Notes under the pieces: generated by a model
The model's database searches: none
Seen by the model: only the letters and a program-made list of their open reading frames with translations
Told to the model about the DNA's origin: nothing
Part shown: positions 8,678 through 16,824 of the stretch, piece by piece
Numbering within the stretch: position 1 is the stretch's first letter
How the letters are laid out: every line of letters starts with the position of its first letter
Program-made: the position numbers and the translations under genes
Assembly (NCBI GenBank): GCA_021794095.1
Contig: JAJYRN010000001.1
Span: 124,001-188,000 of the forward strand
Source of the DNA: Acidobacteriota bacterium
GTDB taxonomy: Bacteria; Acidobacteriota; Holophagae; Holophagales; Holophagaceae
Length of the DNA: 64,000 nucleotides
Reading direction: 5' to 3'

Positions 8678-10888
8678 ATGGCCCACCCAGATCCTGCCTC
8701 AAGCCTTCCGTTCCAGCCCGCGGCCTGCCTGTCTTTGGCCGCACTGCTCGCGCTCGGCCCCGTCGCCCAGGCGGGCACACCGGACCGGGCGCGCTGGCAG
8801 CGCGAGGCGCAGGCCGTCACGATCACCCGCGACGACTGGGGCATCGCGCATGTCCATGGCCGGACCGACGCCGACGCGGTGTTCGGCATGGCCTACGCGC
8901 AGGCGGAGGACGACTTCAACCGGGTCGAGACCAACTACCTCAACGCGCTGGGCCGACTCGCCGAGGCCGTGGGCCCCTCCGCGATCTGGCGGGACCTGCG
9001 GATGAAGCTGTTCATCAACCCGGTCGAACTGAAGCGCCTCTATGCCCAGAGCCCCGCCTGGCTCCAGTCCCTGATGCAGGCCTGGGCCGATGGGCTGAAC
9101 GACTACCTCGCCACCCATCCCAGCGTGCATCCGCGGGTCCTCACCCATTTTGAGCCGTGGATGGCCCTCAGCTTCACCGAAGGCAGCATCGGCGGCGACA
9201 TCGAGCGGGTGTCGCTCCCCGGGCTCGCAGCCTTCTACGGCCACGGCGCCCCGGCGATCGCGCAGGCGGAGACACCCTCAAGCTGGCGCGAGCCCTCCGG
9301 CTCGAACGGCATCGCCCTCGCGCCAGCACTCACCGCCGACGGCCACGCGCTGCTGCTGATCAATCCGCACACCTCCTTCTTCTTCCGGTCGGAACTGCAG
9401 ATGTCCAGCGACGAGGGCCTGGACGCCTACGGCGCAGTCACCTGGGGGCAGTTCTTCATCTACCAGGGCTTCAACCGCCATGTCGGCTGGATGCACACCT
9501 CCACCGGCGCCGATGTGGTGGACGAATTCGCCGAGACGATCGTCCCGAAGGACGGCCGCCTGTTCTACCGCTATGGAAAGGAACTGCGGCCGGTCACCCC
9601 GCGCGTGATCACGGTGTCCTATCGCGCGGGGAACGGCTCGATGGCCGAACGGAGCTTCACCGTCTATGCGACCCATCACGGCCCCATCGTGCGCGCCGAG
9701 AACGGCAAGTGGATCGCGATCGCCCTGATGAACCGCCCCCTCCCGGCCCTCGAACAGAGCTGGCTGCGCACCAAGACCACCGACTACGCCAGCTACATGA
9801 AGGTGGCCGAGCTGAAGGCCAATTCGTCGAACAACACGATCTTCGCCGACGACAAGGGCGAGATCGCCTACCTCCACCCGCAGTTCATCCCCCGGCGCGA
9901 TGACCGCTTCGACTACACGAAACCCGTGGATGGGAGCGATCCGGCCACCGACTGGAAGGGGCTCCACGCCCTCGACGAGGCACCGCACCTGCTCAATCCG
10001 CCGAACGGCTGGATCATGAACACCAACGACTGGCCCTACTCCGCCGCCGGGCCCTTCAGCCCGAAGCCCGCGGACTATCCGCGCTACATGGACAGCGTCG
10101 GCGAGAACCCGCGCGGCCTCCACGCCACCCGCCTGCTGACCGGCCAGCGGGACTTCACGCTGTCCTCGCTGATCACCACCGCGTTCGATTCCTACCTGCC
10201 GGCCTTCGCGCAGCTGATCCCCGTACTCGTGTCCGACTACGATGCGCTCCCCGCCGGTGATCCCCTCCGATCCCGGCTGGCGGGCCCGATCGCGCTCCTG
10301 CGGGGCTGGGACGAGCGCTGGGGCATCGCCTCGATGCCGACCACGCTGGCCGTGTTCTGGGGCGACACGCTGTGGGACGAGGTCAGCGCCGCTGCGGCCG
10401 CCAAGAACGTGTCGGTCTATGACGACATGGCCGGTCCGGCGGGCCCGAAGGCGCGCCTGGGGGCACTGGTCGAGGCCTGCGACCGCCTCCAGAAGGACTT
10501 CGGCAGCTGGGGGGTTCCCTGGGGCGAGGTCAACCGCTTCCAGCGCCTCACGGGCGCCCTGGTCCAGCCCTTCGACGATGCGAAGCCCAGCCTTCCGGTG
10601 CCCTTCACCTCCTCCCGCTGGGGCTCGCTGGCCTCCTTCGGCGCGCACCGCTGGCCTGGGACGAAGCGGTACTACGGCACCAGCGGCAACAGCTTCGTCG
10701 CAGTGGTCGAGTTCGGCCCCCGGGTTCGCGCCCGCGCCATCACCGCCGGTGGCGAAAGCGGCCACCCGGGGTCACCCCATTTCAACGACGAGGCCGAGCG
10801 CTACACCACCGGCGATCTGCGGACGGTCTATTTCTGGCCCGAGCAGCTCAAGGGGCACACCGAGCGCGTCTATCACCCCGGTTCCTGA
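8678..10888 (+). CDS. Secreted penicillin-acylase-family Ntn hydrolase
   Basis: A 736-residue precursor with a signal peptide (hydrophobic ACLSLAALLALGPVAQA, residues about 16-32). The alpha-chain region has DDWGIAHVHG and ADAVFGMAYAQAEDDF, both typical of the family. A SGSNGIAL motif places the predicted autocatalytic nucleophile Ser209 at the alpha/beta junction. The beta chain carries INPHTSFFF, GFNRHVGWMHTS and the conserved Asn/Arg region around NSSNNTIFAD. Family members deacylate beta-lactams, N-acyl homoserine lactones or lipopeptides in the periplasm, and the substrate cannot be decided here. The ATG at 8678 was chosen for the signal peptide. It overlaps the convergent usp remnant by 16 bp. 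Confidence 0.92.
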   Translation: MAHPDPASSLPFQPAACLSLAALLALGPVAQAGTPDRARWQREAQAVTITRDDWGIAHVHGRTDADAVFGMAYAQAEDDFNRVETNYLNALGRLAEAVGPSAIWRDLRMKLFINPVELKRLYAQSPAWLQSLMQAWADGLNDYLATHPSVHPRVLTHFEPWMALSFTEGSIGGDIERVSLPGLAAFYGHGAPAIAQAETPSSWREPSGSNGIALAPALTADGHALLLINPHTSFFFRSELQMSSDEGLDAYGAVTWGQFFIYQGFNRHVGWMHTSTGADVVDEFAETIVPKDGRLFYRYGKELRPVTPRVITVSYRAGNGSMAERSFTVYATHHGPIVRAENGKWIAIALMNRPLPALEQSWLRTKTTDYASYMKVAELKANSSNNTIFADDKGEIAYLHPQFIPRRDDRFDYTKPVDGSDPATDWKGLHALDEAPHLLNPPNGWIMNTNDWPYSAAGPFSPKPADYPRYMDSVGENPRGLHATRLLTGQRDFTLSSLITTAFDSYLPAFAQLIPVLVSDYDALPAGDPLRSRLAGPIALLRGWDERWGIASMPTTLAVFWGDTLWDEVSAAAAAKNVSVYDDMAGPAGPKARLGALVEACDRLQKDFGSWGVPWGEVNRFQRLTGALVQPFDDAKPSLPVPFTSSRWGSLASFGAHRWPGTKRYYGTSGNSFVAVVEFGPRVRARAITAGGESGHPGSPHFNDEAERYTTGDLRTVYFWPEQLKGHTERVYHPGS

Positions 10889-11049
10889 GTCTTCGTCCCC
10901 GCGCGGTCGCCGCGCACGACGAGCACGGGGCAGTTGGCGTGGTGGGCCACCAGGCGCAAGTGGAGATCCTTCGCCAGCCCGGCGGCGCACACCAGGGCCT
11001 GGTGGCTTGCGGGCGAGAAATCAATCCCGACGAGAATGCGGCGGAACAT
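10873..11049 (-). pseudogene. Internally deleted universal stress protein (UspA family), 58 codons
   Basis: The frame reads MFRRILVGIDFSPAS..., the start of a UspA-type protein (strand 1 and helix 1). After about residue 33 it jumps straight to VAHHANCPVLVVRG, the normal C-terminal strand of the family. Typical Usp proteins are about 140-150 residues and have an ATP-binding GxxG(9-10)G(S/T) segment just before that strand. Here roughly 80-90 middle residues, including that segment, are absent, yet the frame is kept from ATG to TGA. The apparent junction is near 10950. It is either a decaying gene or a mini-protein. The first third and the end are well preserved, so the deletion looks recent or tolerated. 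Confidence 0.7.
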
Positions 11050-11152
11050 GACGACCTACCCATCTTCTTTAAGGGTAGGCCCGGAAACGGATCTACTCCG
11101 AAATTGAAGGGGCGAAGTGGTATTTTTAAAGTCCAATCAAACAAACAGAGAG

Positions 11153-12064
11153 CTAAAACACCGACCATCCGGTCCGCGTCGTGAAGCGGTCCAGGGCCTC
11201 GACGCCGGCCACGCTGTTGCCGTGGGCGTCCAGGGCGGGGCTCCACACGCAAAGGACGCCGCGCTCGGGCAGCACGGCCAGGATGCCGCCGCCCACGCCG
11301 CTCTTGCCGGGCAGGCCCACGCGGTACGCGAAGTCGCCAGCGGCATCGTACGTCCCGCAGGTGAGCATGATCGCGTTGATGCGCTTGGCCTCGCTGCGGG
11401 TGAGCAGGCGGTCGCCGTCGGCCCGCAGGCCGTGGTTGGCCAGGAAGAGGCCGGCCCGGGCCAGGTCCGCGCAGCTCATGCAGAGGGCGCACTGGCGGAC
11501 GTAGTGGTCCAGCACGCGCTCGACGGGGTTCTCCAGGTTCCCGCAGCTGGCCATGAAGTGGGCCAGCGCCGCGTTGCGGTGGCCGTGGGCGGCCTCCGAC
11601 GCGGCCACCTCGGCGTCCACTTCCACCCCGGGGTTGCCGCTCTCCTCCCGCAGGAAGGTCCGCAGGGTGCCCAGGGAATCGCCCGTGAGGCTCAGCAGCC
11701 GGTCAATGAGGATGAGGGCGCCGGCGTTGATGAAGGGGTTGCGCGGGATGCCCTTCTCATACTCGAGCTGCACGAGTGAGTTGAAGGGGTTGCCGGAGGG
11801 CTCGCGGCCCACGCGGCGCCACAGCGCCTCCCCGTCCCGGGCCAGCACCAGGGCCAGGGAGAAGGCCTTGGAGACGCTCTGGATGGAGAAGGGCGCCTGC
11901 CAGTCGCCGCTGCCCAGGATCCGGCCGTCCATGGTGGCGAGGGCGATCCCGAAGCGCGTGGGATCCACCGCCGCCAGGGCCGGGATGTAGTCTGCCACCC
12001 GGCCCTGGGCCGCGAAGGGCGCGGATTCCGCCGCGAGATCATCAAGGAGGGCCTGGAGATCCAT
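11153..12064 (-). CDS. glsA: Glutaminase A
   Basis: A 303-residue protein of the serine-dependent beta-lactamase-fold glutaminase family, which hydrolyses L-glutamine to glutamate and ammonia. The catalytic SxxK is Ser63-Val-Ser-Lys66 in SIQSVSKAF. Other family blocks are PSGNPFNSL, PRNPFINAGAL, LAHFMASCGNL and SGVGGGILAVLP. The length matches bacterial GlsA (about 305-310). ATG 12064 is preferred because the upstream in-frame extension is low-complexity. It is divergent from the SDR gene across a 111-bp region that contains a 10-bp-arm inverted repeat. Confidence 0.95.
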   Translation of the reverse strand: MDLQALLDDLAAESAPFAAQGRVADYIPALAAVDPTRFGIALATMDGRILGSGDWQAPFSIQSVSKAFSLALVLARDGEALWRRVGREPSGNPFNSLVQLEYEKGIPRNPFINAGALILIDRLLSLTGDSLGTLRTFLREESGNPGVEVDAEVAASEAAHGHRNAALAHFMASCGNLENPVERVLDHYVRQCALCMSCADLARAGLFLANHGLRADGDRLLTRSEAKRINAIMLTCGTYDAAGDFAYRVGLPGKSGVGGGILAVLPERGVLCVWSPALDAHGNSVAGVEALDRFTTRTGWSVF

Positions 12065-12089
12065 GGGACGAGCATCCCACACCCGGGCG

Positions 12090-12119
12090 GCCCTGGATGG
12101 CGGGCGGCGCATCCAGGGC
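12090..12119. promoter_or_regulatory. Inverted repeat in the glsA / SDR divergent promoter region
   Basis: Perfect 10-bp arms GCCCTGGATG and CATCCAGGGC are separated by 10 bp, centred between the divergent starts of glsA (12064) and the SDR gene (12176). The symmetry and position suit a dimeric regulator controlling both genes, though an mRNA hairpin is equally possible. No regulator gene is adjacent. Confidence 0.4.
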
Positions 12120-12175
12120 TTGAGCCTGGCGGCGGGGGGCGCCAGAATCACCCTCACTTCTTACCAGGAGGGTCC

Positions 12176-12919
12176 ATGACCATCAGGGGCAACGTCGCAC
12201 TCGTCACCGGCGCAAGCCGCGGCATTGGCGCCGCCATCGCCCGGTCCCTGGCGGCCCAGGGCGCCTCGGTGGCCGTCAACTACCACGCTTCGGAAGCGGC
12301 GGCGCAGGGCGTGGTGGCCGATATCCGCCAGGCGGGAGGCCGGGCCCTGGCCGTGAAAGGCGATGCCCGGGACCGGGGCCAGATCGAGGCCATGGCCGCC
12401 ACGGTGAAAGCCGAACTCGGCCCCATCGGCCTCCTGGTGCTGAACGCGTCCATTGGCTTCCCCATGAAGGGCTTCCTCGAGTACCCCTGGGAGGCCTTCG
12501 AAGCGAAACTGATGGGCGAAATGAGCGCGGCCTTCCACGGCTGCCGGGCTGTGGTGCCCCAGATGCTCGAACGGAAGGGCGGTTCCATCGTGGCCATCAC
12601 CAGCGGACTGGCCCGCAATCCCGGCTGGGGGTTCTGCGCCCACAGCGCGGCAAAGGGGGCGCTGGAGGGCTTCGTGCGGGCCCTGGCCTTCGAACTGGGC
12701 CCCATGGGCATCCGCGTGAACGCCGTGGCCCCTGGCCTCACCCTCACGGACGCCACCGTCCACCTGCCCGAGAAGCACAAGCAGGCCGCGGCCGAACACA
12801 CGCCCCTGCGCCGGAACGGCCAGGCCGAGGATGTGGCCGAGGCCGTGACGGGCCTGCTTCAGACCGGATTCGTCACCGGCGCCACCTTGCCCGTCAACGG
12901 CGGCGGCTACATCTTCTAG
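12176..12919 (+). CDS. Short-chain dehydrogenase/reductase, atypical active site
   Basis: A 247-residue classical-SDR protein (FabG-like). The NAD(P) motif TGASRGIG is at residues 11-18, the LNAS motif at 89-92 and the catalytic Ser at 143 (ITSGLA). A C-terminal NGGGYIF completes the fold. The active-site YxxxK reads His156-Ser-Ala-Ala-Lys160, so the usual catalytic Tyr is His while Lys160 is kept. A cofactor-binding Arg after the glycine motif and Asn36-Tyr-His suggest NADP(H) preference. A strong GGAGGG precedes the ATG at 12176. Substrate unknown; it may be a non-catalytic or altered-chemistry SDR. Confidence 0.92.
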   Translation: MTIRGNVALVTGASRGIGAAIARSLAAQGASVAVNYHASEAAAQGVVADIRQAGGRALAVKGDARDRGQIEAMAATVKAELGPIGLLVLNASIGFPMKGFLEYPWEAFEAKLMGEMSAAFHGCRAVVPQMLERKGGSIVAITSGLARNPGWGFCAHSAAKGALEGFVRALAFELGPMGIRVNAVAPGLTLTDATVHLPEKHKQAAAEHTPLRRNGQAEDVAEAVTGLLQTGFVTGATLPVNGGGYIF

Positions 12920-12942
12920 GCCCCCATCCCCCGGAGGCAGGC

Positions 12943-13332
12943 ATGAACCACGTGGTGGCGCACTACCTGGACGGCCGGCTGCTCAAAGGCGTGACCGGCG
13001 ATTTTTCTCCCGCCAAGGACAGTTTCCACGTGGTTCCCGGCGATGGGGCCCGCCCCGTGGAGGTCCGCGCGACCCAGCTGAAGGCCCTGTTCTTCGTGAA
13101 GGACCTGCAGGGCAACCCCGGCCACCTGGAGAAGGGCGCCTTCGATCCCGCCCACCCCACGCCGGGGCGCAAGCTCATGGTGACCTTCCAGGACGGTGAG
13201 CACCTGGTGGGCGCCACCCAGGGCTATCAGCCTGGACGCCCGGGGTTCTTCATGGTTCCGGCCGATTCGGAATCCAACATCGAACGCTGCTACGTGGTGG
13301 CCGGGGCCCTGAAAACCATCGCGTTCCTCTGA
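12943..13332 (+). CDS. DUF6982-type conserved protein
   Basis: A 129-residue soluble protein whose pattern (VVAHYLDGRLLKG, then LKALFFVKDLQGN, then VTFQDGEHLVGAT and a GFFMVPAD segment) matches a small beta-rich family common in Acidobacteriota, Myxococcota and Geobacter-like genomes, annotated as DUF6982. The family has no established function. It lies 23 bp after the SDR gene on the same strand with a GGAGGCAGGC leader, so it is likely in the same operon. A strong hairpin follows it. Confidence 0.75.
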   Translation: MNHVVAHYLDGRLLKGVTGDFSPAKDSFHVVPGDGARPVEVRATQLKALFFVKDLQGNPGHLEKGAFDPAHPTPGRKLMVTFQDGEHLVGATQGYQPGRPGFFMVPADSESNIERCYVVAGALKTIAFL

Positions 13333-13352
13333 CGGAGTTTTGTGTCGGACAC

Positions 13353-13384
13353 GCGATGGCCACCCGCGCAAGGGTGGCCATCGC
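13353..13384. terminator. Bidirectional terminator hairpin
   Basis: A perfect 13-bp stem (GCGATGGCCACCC / GGGTGGCCATCGC) with a 6-nt loop lies between the convergent DUF6982 gene (ends 13332) and ahcY (ends 13402). The position serves both transcripts. U-tracts are weak, as is common for other hairpins in this window. Confidence 0.75.
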
Positions 13385-13401
13385 ATACCCCGGACTTTCC
13401 C

Positions 13402-14799
<1,398 letters not shown>

Positions 14800-14861
14800 G
14801 GGACCTCCTCGTGAGCCGGGACAGTGAGGTAAACCCACCTCGTCGTCCCCTGCAGGGTTGA

Positions 14862-14944
14862 GGTGAGCGCCGTTCCTGGAAGGTTGGGTCCGAGCCTGGG
14901 ATCCCGCACAGCCGTTCCGGCGGGTCCTGCAGCGCTCCTCGGAA
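14862..14944 (-). promoter_or_regulatory. SAH riboswitch in the ahcY leader
   Basis: The transcribed strand reads TTCCGAGGAGCGCTGC..., then CCAGGCTCGG, then AACGGCGCTCACC, which are the conserved blocks of the SAH riboswitch. P1 forms between CCGAG (14938-14942) and CTCGG (14890-14894). The pseudoknot pairs GAGCGC (14932-14937) with GCGCTC (14865-14870). An internal stem CCCGC/GCGGG is also present. The element lies 62 nt upstream of the ahcY ATG. The class is known to switch on SAH-recycling genes when SAH accumulates. Downstream, a GAGG/CCTC hairpin near the GAGGAGG ribosome site could serve as the expression platform. Confidence 0.93.
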
Positions 14945-15014
14945 CCTTCAGGATAATCCACCCGGCCTTGAATCGGGCGGCAGGAATGCCACAGTGGGGG
15001 CCATCACAGCGCTC

Positions 15015-15200
15015 TTAAAAATATGTCACTTTTTATCAATTTTTATTTTTATGATTACATAATATAAATATTGAATTAATTTTATTTATTGAATTATTTA
15101 AATAATATGTCATAAATTAAGGTCACATTTTTTGTTAATATTTTTGTTAAATAGCTAAATCATTCAATTTAAAACATTGGCACAACATTCGATCTATTGA
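15015..15200. other. Extremely AT-rich intergenic block upstream of the ComEA-like gene
   Basis: From 15021 to 15180 only 23 of 160 bases are G or C (about 14% GC), in a window that is otherwise strongly GC-rich. It contains runs of A and T, the repeat ATATGTCA at 15021 and 15105, and two TTTGTTAA copies 12 bp apart (15131, 15143). No open frame of note crosses it. It lies between the ahcY leader and the ComEA-like gene and probably contains that gene's promoter. AT-rich islands like this are typical UP elements or targets of nucleoid-silencing proteins. Confidence 0.85.
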
Positions 15201-15201
15201 G

Positions 15202-15221
15202 GTCGCCTGAAAGGAGGCGAC
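15202..15221 (+). promoter_or_regulatory. Hairpin overlapping the ribosome-binding site of the ComEA-like gene
   Basis: GTCGCCT (15202-15208) pairs perfectly with AGGCGAC (15215-15221) around the loop GAAAGG. The Shine-Dalgarno AAAGGAGG straddles loop and stem, directly before the ATG at 15223. Folding would partly hide the ribosome site, so translation may be controlled. This is inferred from sequence only. Confidence 0.5.
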
Positions 15222-15222
15222 G

Positions 15223-15528
15223 ATGATCAAACCCCTCACCACCCTGGCCTTGGCGGCTGCCCTGGCCTTCCCACTTGTTGCGGCCGGCAAGACCCCCCGC
15301 CAGCCCCAACATCCCATCAACCTCAACACCGCCACGGTGACGGAGCTGATGCAGCTCCCCCGTGTCGGCCAGAAGACCGCCGAGCGCATCGTAGCCTTCA
15401 GAAAGGAGCACGGAGGCTTCCAGCGCCCGGAAGAACTGATGAACGTGAAAGGCATCGGCGAGAAGGCCTACGCGCGGATCAAGCCCTTCCTCGCCGCCGC
15501 CCTTCCACCCGCTTCAGCGGCCCGGTAG
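15223..15528 (+). CDS. ComEA-like periplasmic helix-hairpin-helix DNA-binding protein
   Basis: A 101-residue protein with a signal peptide (MIKPLTTLALAAALAFPLVAAG) followed by one ComEA-type HhH unit: INLNTATVTELMQLPRVGQ, GQKTAERIVAFR, then LMNVKGIGEKAYARIKPFL. ComEA proteins bind incoming double-stranded DNA in the periplasm during natural transformation. The standalone, signal-peptide form is typical of Gram-negative bacteria. It starts behind a strong AAAGGAGG partly folded in a hairpin and downstream of a very AT-rich block. A pseudopilin gene follows after 9 bp. Confidence 0.9.
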   Translation: MIKPLTTLALAAALAFPLVAAGKTPRQPQHPINLNTATVTELMQLPRVGQKTAERIVAFRKEHGGFQRPEELMNVKGIGEKAYARIKPFLAAALPPASAAR

Positions 15529-15537
15529 GAGACGGGC

Positions 15538-16059
15538 ATGGCTACCGGCCTGTTCCGCCTCCCCTCCGGCGCAGGCCGGTCCCTCCAGCGCGGACACTCC
15601 CTGCTAGAACTCACGGTCGTGATGGGTGTCTCTGGTCTCCTGTCCCTGGCGGGTCTGAGCGGCCTCGATGCCGGCCGCCTGGAACTGGACGCTGCCCAGC
15701 AGGAACTGGTGGAAAGCCTAGACCAGGCCTTCGTCCTGGCCCGGGCCCGGGGTACCAACATCACCCTGGGCCTCGCCTCGGGGAACGATCCCAACCATCT
15801 GCCAATCCACCTGGGACGTCACGTGAAATGGGGAAAACCCGCCCGCGTTCCCCTGCCGCCCGGTATGAAGGATCCCGCCCGGGCCGATACCCGGGGCGAG
15901 GCCCATCCGACTATCACCGTGACCCCCCGGCGCACCGCCACCGCCAGCCTCTGGTTCCTGAACGACGGCAGGGATGTCCTCTGCATGCGGCTCTCCAACC
16001 ATGGGCGGATCCATCTGCTTCGATGGTCCAGCAGCCTCCGGCGCTGGAAGCGGGTGTGA
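15538..16059 (+). CDS. GspH/FimT-type pseudopilin
   Basis: A 173-residue prepilin. A leader of 19 residues ends in Gly, followed by HSLLELTVVMGVSGLLSLAGL, a class III prepilin cleavage site with Glu at +5 (His at +1 instead of the usual Phe/Met) and the hydrophobic assembly helix. The C-terminal globular part has the GspH/FimT pattern, including a helix QQELVESLDQAFVLARARG followed by strands and a final R/K-rich tail LRRWKRV. FimT-like minor pilins bind DNA and help uptake in some bacteria. It is co-transcribed with the ComEA-like gene. Confidence 0.85.
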   Translation: MATGLFRLPSGAGRSLQRGHSLLELTVVMGVSGLLSLAGLSGLDAGRLELDAAQQELVESLDQAFVLARARGTNITLGLASGNDPNHLPIHLGRHVKWGKPARVPLPPGMKDPARADTRGEAHPTITVTPRRTATASLWFLNDGRDVLCMRLSNHGRIHLLRWSSSLRRWKRV

Positions 16060-16087
16060 AGGCGATGGCCCCCCTCGTGCCGCCCCA

Positions 16088-16118
16088 CGGGGTGTCCCGG
16101 CCAAGCCGGGACACCCCG
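16088..16118 (+). terminator. Strong hairpin terminator after the pseudopilin gene
   Basis: A perfect 14-bp stem (CGGGGTGTCCCGGC / GCCGGGACACCCCG) with a 3-nt loop lies 28 bp after the pseudopilin stop and 16 bp before radC. It has no U-tract. It may separate radC from the upstream pair or act as an attenuator in the radC leader. Confidence 0.65.
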
Positions 16119-16134
16119 TCAGAATGGAGATCCC

Positions 16135-16815
16135 ATGCGCATCCTTGATCTTTCGCCCGATCAGCGCCCCCGCGAACGCCTGCTGGCCGGCCACGGCGAA
16201 ACCTTGGCGGACGCGGATCTGCTGGCCCTGCTGTGGGGCACGGGCCGCCAGGGGCAGAGCGCGGTGGAACTGGCCCAGACGCTGCTTGGCCGCACCGGCG
16301 GGCTGGCAGGTCTCCTGGGACTCGGCCTCCAGGATTGGCTGGATCAGCCGGGCCTCGGACCCGCGAAGGCGGGCCAGCTCTGGGCCGCGATGGAGCTGGC
16401 CCGGCGCAGCCACCGGAGCGCGGAGCGCCCCCGCATCACCAGCCCCAGGGCAGCGGGCGACTACCTGATCCCCCGGGCCCAGGGCTGGACCGAAGAGCGC
16501 TTCGGCCTGCTGGCCCTGAACGCCAAGGGTGAGCTCCTGGCCGAACGCATCCTCAGCCAGGGCACGGCCACGGCCACCCTCATCAGCCCGCGGGAGTTCT
16601 TTCGCGAGGCCCTGCGCTATGGCGCCACCACCGCCCTGGCCTTCCACAACCATCCCAGCGGCGATCCCACCCCAAGCCGGGAAGATATCCAGCTCACCCG
16701 CCGCCTCCAGGCCGCGGGGGATTCCCTCGGCGTACCCCTGGCCGATCACCTCATCCTCGGCAGCGACCGTTGGCACAGCTTCCGGGCAGCGGAAGGCTGG
16801 GACCAGCGGGGGTGA
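16135..16815 (+). CDS. radC: RadC/DUF2466 JAB-domain protein
   Basis: A 226-residue RadC-family protein. An N-terminal helical HhH-like region (RERLLAGHGETLADADLLALL) is followed by the C-terminal JAB/MPN domain. The metal-binding motif HNHPSGDPTPSREDIQLT holds the two His and the Asp, and the Glu lies upstream in the ERFGLL segment. RadC was once thought to act in DNA repair; its biochemical role is unsettled, but it is often competence-induced or found on mobile elements. Its position right after ComEA-like and FimT-like genes fits a DNA-uptake context. Confidence 0.93.
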   Translation: MRILDLSPDQRPRERLLAGHGETLADADLLALLWGTGRQGQSAVELAQTLLGRTGGLAGLLGLGLQDWLDQPGLGPAKAGQLWAAMELARRSHRSAERPRITSPRAAGDYLIPRAQGWTEERFGLLALNAKGELLAERILSQGTATATLISPREFFREALRYGATTALAFHNHPSGDPTPSREDIQLTRRLQAAGDSLGVPLADHLILGSDRWHSFRAAEGWDQRG

Positions 16816-16824
16816 CCCTGCGCC

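Noticed and set aside
15015-15200. Replication origin or DnaA-box region in the AT-rich block.
   Set aside because: No TTATCCACA-like DnaA boxes and no dnaA, dnaN or gidA neighbours. An AT-rich promoter or silencing region fits better.
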